The notes under the pieces were generated by a model. The model did no database searches. It saw nothing but the letters and a program-made list of their open reading frames with translations, and had not been told where the DNA came from. Source: CAG-390 sp045543615 (GTDB lineage Bacteria; Bacillota; Clostridia; Oscillospirales; CAG-272). From it: a DNA stretch of 64,000 nt. This document shows, in pieces, positions 39,169-47,528 of this stretch. A program made the position numbers and the translations under genes. Location: assembly GCA_045543615.1 (NCBI GenBank), contig JAZPXL010000060.1:1-64000 (forward strand). The letters are read 5' to 3'. The stretch's first letter is position 1, and the number at the start of each line of letters is the position of its first letter.

Positions 39169-40449
39169 CTATTTCGGTTTTACTACATAAAGCTCCGGGT
39201 CGACGTGGATACCATCCTTTCTGAGTTCAAAATGTAGATGATTTCCCGTACTGCTGCCGGTAGTTCCGACTGCCGCAATCACCTGTCCCTGATCGACATA
39301 CTGACCTGCCTTGACATAAAGCTTTGATGCGTGTGCATAAAGCGTCTGTGTGCCGTCGCCGTGATCGAGCAGTACATAGTTTCCGTATGAATAATGATAT
39401 TTTGCAATCAGGACATATCCTGCCTTTGATGCATAAATATCTGTTCCTGCGTATGCAGGGATATCAATACCTGAGTGGAACTTGTTATAATAGCCAAGCT
39501 CAGGCAACGTTCTGTAACCGAAAGTGGACGAGAGATATGTCCATTTTGCCGGGAGTGGCCAGAGGAATGATTTGTTTCTGTTAGCCTCTTCAAGTGCCTC
39601 TTGACGGCGGCGTTCCTCTTCAAGCTCTTCCTTTATGGCAATTTCCTCACGGCGTTTGTTTTCTGCTTCAATCGCCGCATCGACTTCATCTCTGAAGATT
39701 TTCTCAAGGACATCTGCCTCTGTCTGATACTTTTCATTTTGAGAGACAAGCTCTGCAAGCTCCTTTTCGATTTTCTCGAGAGCCACAGCGTTCTGTTCTT
39801 CCCACTTATCTATCTCGGCATCCTTGGCGTCAAGTGCCTCAATAGCCGCCTCTTGCTCTTTAAGCTTCACTTCAAGAGCTTCGCTTTTCTCCTTGAGCGA
39901 GGCTTTCTTTGTCTTTATTCTCTCAAGAAGCGTATCGGAATACTGCATCATTCCCGAAATACGTTCAATACGTGAGAGAAGATCAGAAAAATCGGTAGCT
40001 CCAAGAAGAATCTCGATATAGTTTGCGCTTCCCTCCTCGTAAGTCATACAGAGAAGCTTCAAAAACTTTTCGTACGCATCATCGTACTCAAGCTCTGCCT
40101 GTACCATTTCTTTTCTAATGTTCTCGATATCAGTCTCGCAATAAAGCTTTTCGACCTCAAGCTGCTTGCGCTGATCAGCATAAAGCGCACGCATAGTCAA
40201 ATACAGCGCACGAGCCTCTTGCTCGTCTTTTTGCATCGACTCAATATCAGCAAGCTGCTTTCCGATCTCTTTCATCAGCTTTTCATAATCTGCAAGCTGT
40301 TGACGCATCGACTCAAGCTCTGCGTTTTTTATATCATCGTAGTCCGCCTTGTCATAATAAACGGAAGAAACAGCAAAAGGTATGCTTAGCATCACTATTA
40401 TACAAGAAAGTATGCCCGAGAGCACTCTTATTGTTAGCTTTCCTTTCAT
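39169..40449 (-). CDS. EnvC-like M23 peptidase / murein hydrolase activator
   Basis: A 426-residue exported protein. A signal sequence (LSGILSCIIVMLSIPFAVSS) precedes a long coiled coil, residues 35-285, rich in Glu, Lys and Leu. A LytM domain follows (FHSGIDIPAYAGTDIYAS ... GDGTQTLYAHASKLYVKAGQ ... GNHLHFELR). The zinc ligands HxxxD and HLH are present, so unlike E. coli EnvC this copy may be catalytic. In known systems FtsEX opens such coiled-coil proteins to activate septal or elongation hydrolases. Its position 12 bp after ftsX, with GGAGG upstream of the start, strongly supports this partnership. Confidence 0.92.
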   Translation of the reverse strand: MKGKLTIRVLSGILSCIIVMLSIPFAVSSVYYDKADYDDIKNAELESMRQQLADYEKLMKEIGKQLADIESMQKDEQEARALYLTMRALYADQRKQLEVEKLYCETDIENIRKEMVQAELEYDDAYEKFLKLLCMTYEEGSANYIEILLGATDFSDLLSRIERISGMMQYSDTLLERIKTKKASLKEKSEALEVKLKEQEAAIEALDAKDAEIDKWEEQNAVALEKIEKELAELVSQNEKYQTEADVLEKIFRDEVDAAIEAENKRREEIAIKEELEEERRRQEALEEANRNKSFLWPLPAKWTYLSSTFGYRTLPELGYYNKFHSGIDIPAYAGTDIYASKAGYVLIAKYHYSYGNYVLLDHGDGTQTLYAHASKLYVKAGQYVDQGQVIAAVGTTGSSTGNHLHFELRKDGIHVDPELYVVKPK

Positions 40450-40461
40450 TTTTACCTCCGA

Positions 40462-41388
40462 TTATTTGCTCAAGTTCTTACGAATCGAGAGCAAGCTTGC
40501 TGCAATTCCACACAGAATACCTATGAGCAGAAATGTAACAAGCAGCATCGTTCCCATCTGTGAGAACGGCACCAAAACAATAATATTATCTGTGCCAACG
40601 GCACTCAGAATGTAGCTGTATATTCCCATATCAGCGAAGAACGCAACGACTGACGAAAGCAGACCGATCACAGCACCTTCAATAACAAACGGCATTACGA
40701 TATAAGCGTTTGTTGCACCAATAAAGCGCATAATGCTTATCTCCTCGCGGCGACTGTGCACAGCAAGCTTAACTGTATTAAAGATTACAAATATACTTAC
40801 TGCAAGCAAGAGCGCAAAGAACCAAACGAATACGAAGGAAGTACCGTTTTTGAAGTTTTCGACAGTAACTGCGTAGTCAAGTCTGTTGTTGACCTTTTTG
40901 ATACCGGGAATGCGTGTAAGCTCATATTCAAGCTCATTTACAAGGGCATTATCCTTGTATGTAATAACATAAGAATCCGAAAGTGGATTATCCCCACTCT
41001 CTTCAATGACATCAAAAAGCTCGGAATAATCCGAATAGATGTCTCGCATCTCGTCAAGTCCTGCATCCTTTGAGATAAACTCAACAGCAGCAACATTGTC
41101 AAGAGCTTTTATATCCTCTCCGATAATACGAACTTCTTCTTCGGTTGCGTCGCTGTCAATAAACACAACTATTTCGTTGAGAAGCCCAAGTCTCTCGATA
41201 TTAACGTCAAGGTTTCTAATAAGTATAGCGAACGCTCCAAGCAGAATAAGGCAGGATGTGAGCACTAAAACTGCGGCGAAGCTGATAACACGGTGTCTCC
41301 ACAGGTTGCGAAATGCATCAAGTAAAAAATAGAACGGGTTATAGCGACGAGGCGTCTTCTTTTCTGCCACTTTAACTTCATTATTCAT
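40462..41388 (-). CDS. ftsX: Cell-division ABC transporter permease-like protein FtsX
   Basis: A 308-residue protein with four membrane helices: one near residues 30-55, three in the C-terminal half, and an extracellular domain between (INERLGLLNEIVVFID-like region to KVNNRLDYAVT). The motif HSRREEISIMRFIGATNAYIVMPF is typical of FtsX. It transmits ATP hydrolysis by FtsE to a periplasmic or outer hydrolase activator. The start at 41388 overlaps ftsE by 8 bp, with GAGG upstream; the longer frame to 41469 lies inside ftsE and is rejected. Confidence 0.95.
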   Translation of the reverse strand: MNNEVKVAEKKTPRRYNPFYFLLDAFRNLWRHRVISFAAVLVLTSCLILLGAFAILIRNLDVNIERLGLLNEIVVFIDSDATEEEVRIIGEDIKALDNVAAVEFISKDAGLDEMRDIYSDYSELFDVIEESGDNPLSDSYVITYKDNALVNELEYELTRIPGIKKVNNRLDYAVTVENFKNGTSFVFVWFFALLLAVSIFVIFNTVKLAVHSRREEISIMRFIGATNAYIVMPFVIEGAVIGLLSSVVAFFADMGIYSYILSAVGTDNIIVLVPFSQMGTMLLVTFLLIGILCGIAASLLSIRKNLSK

Positions 41389-42064
41389 CGCACACCTCGA
41401 CTGCCGGATGATCGGAAACAAGCTTGCCGTCCTCAATTGTAATAATTCGCTGACCCATCGTATCAACAAGCGTTTCTTCGTGAGTTACAACGATTACCGT
41501 CTTTCCGAGAAGCTTATTTATCCTCAAAAGCATATTCATAATGTCAACGCTCATCTTCGGATCAATATTTCCCGTAGGCTCGTCTGCAATAATAATATCC
41601 GGGTTATTTGCAATAGCACGGGCAAGCGCAATTCTCTGCTGTTCACCACCTGAGAGCTGACGTGGAAAATGCTTCTCTCGGCTCTCCATCGACACGGTGC
41701 GCAGGAGTGCCGGAACTCTACGGCGAATTTCTGCGCCCGGAGTGCCAACGGCTCTCATAACACAGGCTATATTTTCATACGCCGTTTTGTCAGGGAACAG
41801 TCTGAAATCCTGAAATACCATTCCAAGCTTACGCCTGTAAAACGGTATCTGACTCTTCTTAAGTGCAGTAACATCTGTGCCGTCAACGATAATTTTGCCC
41901 GACGTGACTGTTTCTTCGTGGAGCATCAGCTTTGTCATCGTTGTCTTTCCTGCGCCGGAGCGTCCGACAATAAAGACGAACTCACCCTCTTCGATGGAAA
42001 AGCTGACGTTGTCAAGCGCAAGCGTGTCACTGTACTCTTTTGTTACATTTAAAAATTCAATCAT
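41381..42064 (-). CDS. ftsE: Cell-division ATP-binding protein FtsE
   Basis: A 227-residue ABC ATPase. Walker A GRSGAGKTT, Q-loop VFQDFRLFPDKTAYENIA (a very characteristic FtsE stretch), signature LSGGEQQRIALA, Walker B IIIADEPTGNIDP. It pairs with FtsX encoded immediately after. It starts 12 bp after the stop of a PucR-type regulator gene, so the regulator and the division genes may be on one message. Confidence 0.97.
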   Translation of the reverse strand: MIEFLNVTKEYSDTLALDNVSFSIEEGEFVFIVGRSGAGKTTMTKLMLHEETVTSGKIIVDGTDVTALKKSQIPFYRRKLGMVFQDFRLFPDKTAYENIACVMRAVGTPGAEIRRRVPALLRTVSMESREKHFPRQLSGGEQQRIALARAIANNPDIIIADEPTGNIDPKMSVDIMNMLLRINKLLGKTVIVVTHEETLVDTMGQRIITIEDGKLVSDHPAVEVCDE

Positions 42065-42076
42065 TTATGGCAAGAA

Positions 42077-43168
42077 TCAATACTTAGAGGGCTTAGTCTC
42101 AAGATATTTCTTAACCATCAAAGCTACCTTGAAGGTGATAGCATTGTCAAGCTCACGAAGGTCAAGACCTGTCAGCTTGCGAATCTTCTCAAGTCTGTAA
42201 ACAAGTGTGTTTCTGTGTACAAAGAGCTTTCTTGAAGTCTCAGAAACATTGAGATTGTTTTCAAAGAAGCATTGAATTGTCATAAGGGTTTCCTGGTCGA
42301 GCAGCTCAAGGCTTCCCTTCTTAAAGACTTCCAGGAGAAACATCTCGCAGAGAGTTGTGGGGAGCTGATAAATAAGTCTGCCGATTCCGAGATTTTCGTA
42401 GCTGATAATGTTCTTTTCAGTCTCAAAGACCTTTCCCACATCAAGAGCAACCTGTGCTTCCTTATATGCATTTGCAAGATCCTTGATATTGTCAACAACG
42501 GTGGAAATACCGATGGAGACCTTGATAAAGAACTCAGTATTGAGGGTGTCAGCGATCTTCTGTGCGATCTTTTCCATATCCTTCGCCTCAGAGCCTGCCT
42601 TTACGTCCTTGACAAGAACGATATCTCTGTCGCCAACGCTGATGATATACTCGTGGTTCTTATCGGGGAACATATTCTGCAACATTTCAAAGGGAAGCAT
42701 ATCTGTCTTGCCGTGGAACTTGATAAGGAAGACAACTCGGCTCTCCTCGGTATTGAAATGCAGCTCCTTGGACTTGATATAAATATCACTTGGGAGGATG
42801 TTATCGAGAATTATGTTCTTGATAAACGAACCCTTGTCATATTTTTCATCATAAAGATTTTTGATGTTGAGCAGGGAAACCGAGAGCATTTTTGAGAGCA
42901 CATCAGCCATTTTATCCTCACCCTCAACAAAGGCAATATACTCCGACTTTATGCCGTAGCCAATCGGTCTGTATGTATAACCGCCCTTGCAAAAAGATTC
43001 CGATGCTGATGAGAAAATGATATTGTCACGAATACCGCTTCTTGTTTCGCCTATCTTAACAAGCTCAGAACAAGAAATAATAACACCGTTTTCATCAAGC
43101 ACTCCAATAATGCGATCAACGGTATCCTTCATCTGATGAATTACGCCCTGAAACAATCTGTTTGACAT
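42077..43168 (-). CDS. PucR/CdaR-type helix-turn-helix regulator
   Basis: A 363-residue protein. The C-terminal HTH_30 domain reads FFENNLNVSETSRKLFVHRNTLVYRLEKI, the hallmark of PucR/CdaR regulators. The middle carries a degenerate GGDEF-like region (VSIGISTVVDNIKDLANAYKEAQVAL). The N-terminus resembles a sugar-diacid or PAS-like sensor (GVLDENGVIISCS). The ligand is unknown. Being first in line before ftsE at only 12 bp is unusual; it may autoregulate and control ftsEX or merely be a neighbour. A palindrome (TGAGCATATTTGCTCA on the minus strand) lies just before its ribosome site. Confidence 0.85.
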   Translation of the reverse strand: MSNRLFQGVIHQMKDTVDRIIGVLDENGVIISCSELVKIGETRSGIRDNIIFSSASESFCKGGYTYRPIGYGIKSEYIAFVEGEDKMADVLSKMLSVSLLNIKNLYDEKYDKGSFIKNIILDNILPSDIYIKSKELHFNTEESRVVFLIKFHGKTDMLPFEMLQNMFPDKNHEYIISVGDRDIVLVKDVKAGSEAKDMEKIAQKIADTLNTEFFIKVSIGISTVVDNIKDLANAYKEAQVALDVGKVFETEKNIISYENLGIGRLIYQLPTTLCEMFLLEVFKKGSLELLDQETLMTIQCFFENNLNVSETSRKLFVHRNTLVYRLEKIRKLTGLDLRELDNAITFKVALMVKKYLETKPSKY

Positions 43169-43375
43169 CCTAATTACAATCCTTTCCTGTGAGCAAATAT
43201 GCTCAATTTATCACAATAGCAAATTTGTCTATACTACACTATATTTTACATCATTTTTTGTTAAATTTCAATAGGGTTTTAAATATTATTTATAATTTTT
43301 GACCTATTTTTTTGTAAACAATCCCGAACAAAACGAAAAAATTGCGTTTTTTGTGCTTTGTGCAACAAAGAAAGG

Positions 43376-44125
43376 TCAGGAAAGCTCAAAGAATAGAGAC
43401 AAACAAGCAAGAACAAATGCTGCTGCGCTCTCCGTTCTGAGTATTCTCTTTCCAAGTCCAACGGGCAAAACTCCACACTCACGGGCTCTCTCAGCTTCCT
43501 CCTCGGAAAATCCACCCTCAGGGCCAACAATAATCGAGATGCTTTGAGGCATTTTGACTTCAATCTCCCTTAGAAGCGAGCCGAGCAAAACTGCGTCCTC
43601 TTTCTCGTAGCAGAAGAGTGCAAGCGAGCACTTTTTTGCCTCTTCGAGCATTCCGTCAAAAGAAAGCGGATCTTCAACAGTAGGTATTCTTCCCCGTCCA
43701 CATTGTTTTGCCGCCTCTGCTGCTATACGGCGGCGACGACGGCTCTTACCGTCCTCCCTCTCGCCACGCAAGCGCACAACACATCTTGAAGATTCAAATG
43801 GAATAATTGATGTTGCGCCAAACTCAACAGACTTCTGTATCACAGTATCAAATCTCTCACCCTTAACAAGAGCCTGATAGACTCTTATCTCATAGGGTGG
43901 CTCAGCTTTAGAGGAACTGCTTGAAACAATTGTGCAGACGGATTCACTGTCACGGATAAATTCAAGTACGCACTCGTATTCCATACCCTGACCGTCACAA
44001 ACCGTAAGCGACTCGCCAACTGCCATACGCAAAGAACGCGCAATATGTATTGCATCGTCACCGACAATGCTAACCTTGCGCTCAATTTCATCAATTCTAT
44101 CTTTAGACACAAAAAAACGGGGCAT
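43376..44125 (-). CDS. rsmE: 16S rRNA (uracil1498-N3)-methyltransferase
   Basis: A 249-residue SPOUT-class methyltransferase that methylates U1498 of 16S rRNA. The N-terminal PUA-like part starts MPRFFV and has HIARSLRMAVGE. The SPOUT part has QKSVEFGATSIIPFESSRCV, IAAEAAKQCGRGRIP, and the knot IIVGPEGGFSEEEAERARECG with LGKRILRTESAA. All family motifs are in place. A promoter lies at 44156-44183. A strong intrinsic terminator is not evident in the 207 bp to the PucR gene. Confidence 0.95.
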   Translation of the reverse strand: MPRFFVSKDRIDEIERKVSIVGDDAIHIARSLRMAVGESLTVCDGQGMEYECVLEFIRDSESVCTIVSSSSSKAEPPYEIRVYQALVKGERFDTVIQKSVEFGATSIIPFESSRCVVRLRGEREDGKSRRRRRIAAEAAKQCGRGRIPTVEDPLSFDGMLEEAKKCSLALFCYEKEDAVLLGSLLREIEVKMPQSISIIVGPEGGFSEEEAERARECGVLPVGLGKRILRTESAAAFVLACLSLFFELS

Positions 44126-44155
44126 AGCTATCCTCCGAAAATTTCATTAGCATAT

Positions 44156-44183
44156 ATTATACTGATTTATTATGTATTGTCAA
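44156..44183 (-). promoter_or_regulatory. Promoter of rsmE
   Basis: TTGACA (44178-44183), 16 bp spacer, TATAAT (44156-44161). Confidence 0.85.
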
Positions 44184-44228
44184 TTGATACTTTGTTAATA
44201 TTTTTGTTTTGTCGTCATTATTATCAAA

Positions 44229-44265
44229 AATATACCGCTGTGGCAGATGCCGTCAGCGGTATATT
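44229..44265 (-). terminator. Terminator of the lipid kinase gene
   Basis: A 12 bp stem (44229-44240 with 44254-44265) around a 13-base loop, followed on the minus strand by TTTTTG; 21 bp after the stop. Confidence 0.8.
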
Positions 44266-44286
44266 CACAAAAATTCGTCTTTGTTC

Positions 44287-45219
44287 TTAAACTACGCTCT
44301 CGCTCTTGCTCTCGCTTGCTTTTTTTACAAGTTCAGAAGAGCCCACCGTATAAGTGGTAACGCCCTCTATAACCTCACCATCTATCTGGAGTGGTGTCGG
44401 CTCATCAAACTCAACTCTGATGCTGTCTCCCGTGAGCACGGTTACCATATTTGTGCGTTTTACGTGCTCGCCCTTGAAGATCGATGGAAACGCCATAAGC
44501 GCACGTATCTTACCAACAGAATGGTATAGCATAATGGAAACCTTACCATCGGGAGAAAGCCTATCCTGAAGAGGAGTTGCCATCATACCACCACCATAAT
44601 ATCTGCCGTTCATTGTCGGAGCTATCCAGACCTTTTTGTATGTATATTCCTTGCCGTCAACCCATACTTTTGCATTCCTTGGCTTGAAATGGAAAAGCAG
44701 GCCTTTTATTGCTATCATAGTGTAGTCAATGGGCTTGTTTGTTCCGTCCTTTCGGTTCTTTTCTCTCATTGCGTCTCCGACAACACAACAATAACCGTCA
44801 ATACCGAAACCGACATTGTTTAGAAACAGCTCCGTTCTGCCGTCAACTGTAACCGATGGGAGATTTTTCAGATAATCGTTAATTCTGAGTGTAGGCTCTG
44901 CGAAATGCTCAAGTCCGATGTCACGGGCAAAATCATTACCTGTTCCCGTGGGAAAATAATAAATATCGTTAGCTATCTCGATGTTCTTTGTTGCATTGGC
45001 AAAGAAATTCAGCGTTCCGTCACCACCACAAATGATTATGTCGCAATCCTCGCCGAGAGATGATACAAATTCTGCATAATCCGAGATATCACAAATATTG
45101 ACAATCTCGGAATTGGGTGTGTTTGAAAACATCTTCTGTATCTTGCTTTTGGCCTCATCATTTCCTGCGATGGGATTGTAAAGTATGACCTTTTTCTTTG
45201 TACTGTCGCTCATTTTCAT
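44287..45219 (-). CDS. Diacylglycerol/lipid kinase of the YegS/DagK type
   Basis: A 310-residue kinase with the diacylglycerol-kinase catalytic domain. LYNPIAG near the start, the nucleotide loop ICGGDGTLNFFANA near residue 80, and FPTGTGNDFARD near 110 are diagnostic. It phosphorylates diacylglycerol or a related lipid and would recycle lipids released by cell-wall polymer synthesis. It is soluble and membrane-associated in this family. Two ATGs, 6 bases apart, follow AAAGG; the first is taken here. It appears monocistronic. Confidence 0.92.
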   Translation of the reverse strand: MKMSDSTKKKVILYNPIAGNDEAKSKIQKMFSNTPNSEIVNICDISDYAEFVSSLGEDCDIIICGGDGTLNFFANATKNIEIANDIYYFPTGTGNDFARDIGLEHFAEPTLRINDYLKNLPSVTVDGRTELFLNNVGFGIDGYCCVVGDAMREKNRKDGTNKPIDYTMIAIKGLLFHFKPRNAKVWVDGKEYTYKKVWIAPTMNGRYYGGGMMATPLQDRLSPDGKVSIMLYHSVGKIRALMAFPSIFKGEHVKRTNMVTVLTGDSIRVEFDEPTPLQIDGEVIEGVTTYTVGSSELVKKASESKSESVV

Positions 45220-45306
45220 AGTCCTTTCTCATCTTTATAAATAGATTTGAGATGCGCGATTTCCATACTTTTTTATTATATCAAAGAAAAATAAACCAAA
45301 AATAAA

Positions 45307-45337
45307 CAACGCAGCACCCCGTGGGTAAACTGCGTTG
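45307..45337 (-). terminator. Terminator of the hrcA-grpE-dnaK-dnaJ-prmA operon
   Basis: An 8 bp outer stem (45307-45314 with 45330-45337) and an inner CCCC-GTGGG pairing, with a T-rich stretch after it on the minus strand; 18 bp after the prmA stop. Confidence 0.75.
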
Positions 45338-45354
45338 CTTTTCAAAAAGCACAA

Positions 45355-46278
45355 TTATCTGAGCTTTTTCGCTGCGATAGCGCACCAGCCGTTATCCTCT
45401 TTTGTCTCTACGATGTAGAAATGAGCATTCTCAAGTGCGTCCACAACCTCTGCGGCACGCTCGGTAATGATTCCCGAGGTGAGCAGAATTCCCGTGTCCT
45501 TCATATATTTGCCGACATCGGGAGCCATTCTGATTATGATATCAGCGACAATGTTAGCACAAACAATATCGTACTCGCCTCCCTTGACACCTGCAAGGAG
45601 GTCCGACTCGCCACATTCGATATCACAACCGTTTTCGATTGCGTTCTCTGCAGCAACCTCAACTGCAATAGGGTCGATATCATAAGCTCTGCAAAGAGCA
45701 GCTCCGTATTTTGCAGCACAAATTGCAAGTATTCCACTTCCACAGCCTACGTCAAGCACCTCGCTTGTCTCCTCAACAACATTCTCAAGCATCTCGATAA
45801 TGCCTCTTGTTGTTTCGTGCGAACCTGTACCAAACGCCATTCCGGGATCCATTCTGACAACTACCTCGCCCTCAGCGGCTGTGTATTCCTCCCATTTGGG
45901 AACGATTACTGTTCTTGTACCAATATGAAGTGGCTTATAATACTGCTTCCACGCATTAACCCAGCTCTCCTCATTGACCTCACGGACATCAACCGTTGCC
46001 TCAATGCCCTCAGAGGAAAGTCTTTCTCTCAGGTAAGCGATGGTTTCACCACAGTCGTTGTCGGCAGGCATAAAGAGCGAGACGCTTGCAACGCTTTTAT
46101 CAGCGTTCAGTATCGTTTCGTCAACAAGCTCACCGTATTTATTGTTGAGTGAGAAATCACTCATATCTTCTATCATAAGGTTGGGATCTATAACGCTCAT
46201 AAGCGCAACGGTGCGATCGAGAAATGCGATCTTGACCGTCACTCTTACCTGAGTCCAATCCGAGTATTCGTACGGCAT
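45355..46278 (-). CDS. prmA: Ribosomal protein L11 methyltransferase
   Basis: A 307-residue SAM-dependent enzyme that trimethylates ribosomal protein L11. The SAM motif EVLDVGCGSGILAICAAKYGA is near residue 175; MDPGMAFGTGSHETT and the NIVADIIIRM motif, like N-L-x-x, complete the PrmA pattern. It is the last gene of the heat-shock operon, 14 bp after dnaJ, the usual place for prmA in Firmicutes. Confidence 0.95.
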   Translation of the reverse strand: MPYEYSDWTQVRVTVKIAFLDRTVALMSVIDPNLMIEDMSDFSLNNKYGELVDETILNADKSVASVSLFMPADNDCGETIAYLRERLSSEGIEATVDVREVNEESWVNAWKQYYKPLHIGTRTVIVPKWEEYTAAEGEVVVRMDPGMAFGTGSHETTRGIIEMLENVVEETSEVLDVGCGSGILAICAAKYGAALCRAYDIDPIAVEVAAENAIENGCDIECGESDLLAGVKGGEYDIVCANIVADIIIRMAPDVGKYMKDTGILLTSGIITERAAEVVDALENAHFYIVETKEDNGWCAIAAKKLR

Positions 46279-46292
46279 ATTCTTATCTCCTT

Positions 46293-47426
46293 TCAGGATT
46301 TGCGCTTGAAAAAGCCCTGTCGCTTGGGATAATTAGACTCGCCACTTGCCTCTGCAAACTTGCGCATCAGCTCTTTCTGCTTTGCGTTAAGTCCCTTTGG
46401 AACCTGCACTGCAACAGTAAATATCAGATCTCCACGTCTATCGGGATTGTCCACTCTGGGAATACCAAGACCTCTGAGAGTAAATGATGTTCCTGTCTGA
46501 GTACCCTCCGGGATCTTGTACTTCTGTTCTCCGTCAAGTGACGGAACTTCTATCTCAGCACCAAGCGTTGCCTCAGAGATAGTAATTGGAACTTCGCAAT
46601 AAATATTATAGCCATTTCTTGTGAAGACGGGATGACTGCGCACACGAACCTCAACAATGAGATCACCTGCAGGGCCACCGTTTGCACCATCGTTACCCAT
46701 TCCACGAACAGCAATTCTACCACCCTGGTCAATTCCGGCAGGAATGCTTACTGTGATGTTCTTTTTCTGTTTTGTTGAGCCGTTACCTCTGCATTTGGGG
46801 CAGGGATCGTTAATCAGCTTGCCCGTTCCCCTACAAATGTCGCAGGTCACGGTGCTCTGAAATGTCATTCCACCGAGTCTCTGATTGACTCTGCGCTGAC
46901 CTGTACCCTTGCAGGCTGCGCAGGTATCTGCGTGTCCTGAGCTTGAGCCTGTACCGTTACATTCGCTGCATCGTGCAACTCTCGAGAAATCTATTTCCTT
47001 CTTTACGCCAAACGCCGCCTCTTCAAAGCTTATAGTGATAGCGTAACCGAGATCCTCGCCACGTCTGGGCGCGTTCCTTCTCTGCTGGGATGAGCCACCA
47101 AAGCCAAATCCACCACCGAAAGCACCACCGAACATATTGTTAAGTATGTCGCCAAGGTCGATGTCTCCCATATCGTAGCCACCACCGCCACCGCCTGCCT
47201 CAAATGCTGCGTGGCCGTAGGCATCATACGCCGCCCTCTTCTCCTTATCGGAAAGAATGGCGTACGCCTCATTTACTTCTTTAAACTTTGCCTCTGCCTC
47301 TGCGTTTCCCGGATTAACATCGGGATGATACTGCTTTGCCAGCCTGCGATATGCTTTTTTCAGGGTGTCCTCGTCTGCATCTCTGGAAACTCCGAGCACC
47401 TCATAATAATCTCTTTTTTCTGCCAT
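46293..47426 (-). CDS. dnaJ: Chaperone protein DnaJ
   Basis: A 377-residue co-chaperone. The J-domain with HPD (KQYHPDVNPG) covers residues 1-70, a Gly-rich region (YDMGDIDLGDILNNMFGGAFGGG) follows, then four CxxCxGxG zinc-binding repeats (CSECNGTG, CAACKGTG, CDICRGTG, CPKCRGNG) near residues 155-220 and the C-terminal substrate-binding sandwich. It stimulates DnaK ATPase. It lies about 100 bp after dnaK, with a hairpin (47478-47505) between them that lacks a T-tract. Confidence 0.97.
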   Translation of the reverse strand: MAEKRDYYEVLGVSRDADEDTLKKAYRRLAKQYHPDVNPGNAEAEAKFKEVNEAYAILSDKEKRAAYDAYGHAAFEAGGGGGGYDMGDIDLGDILNNMFGGAFGGGFGFGGSSQQRRNAPRRGEDLGYAITISFEEAAFGVKKEIDFSRVARCSECNGTGSSSGHADTCAACKGTGQRRVNQRLGGMTFQSTVTCDICRGTGKLINDPCPKCRGNGSTKQKKNITVSIPAGIDQGGRIAVRGMGNDGANGGPAGDLIVEVRVRSHPVFTRNGYNIYCEVPITISEATLGAEIEVPSLDGEQKYKIPEGTQTGTSFTLRGLGIPRVDNPDRRGDLIFTVAVQVPKGLNAKQKELMRKFAEASGESNYPKRQGFFKRKS

Positions 47427-47528
47427 TTGAAGTCTGCCTTTTTGTAAATTGACTTAATCTTTGAATAGTACGGCTATGCGGGAAGAGCTGTTTTGCCCTT
47501 CCCGCTTATAGTCGATAAGCTGATTTTA

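Noticed and set aside
47478..47505. Terminator between dnaK and dnaJ
   Set aside because: An 8 bp stem exists but is not followed by a T-tract on the minus strand, and dnaJ and prmA need readthrough; at most an attenuator or RNA-stability hairpin.
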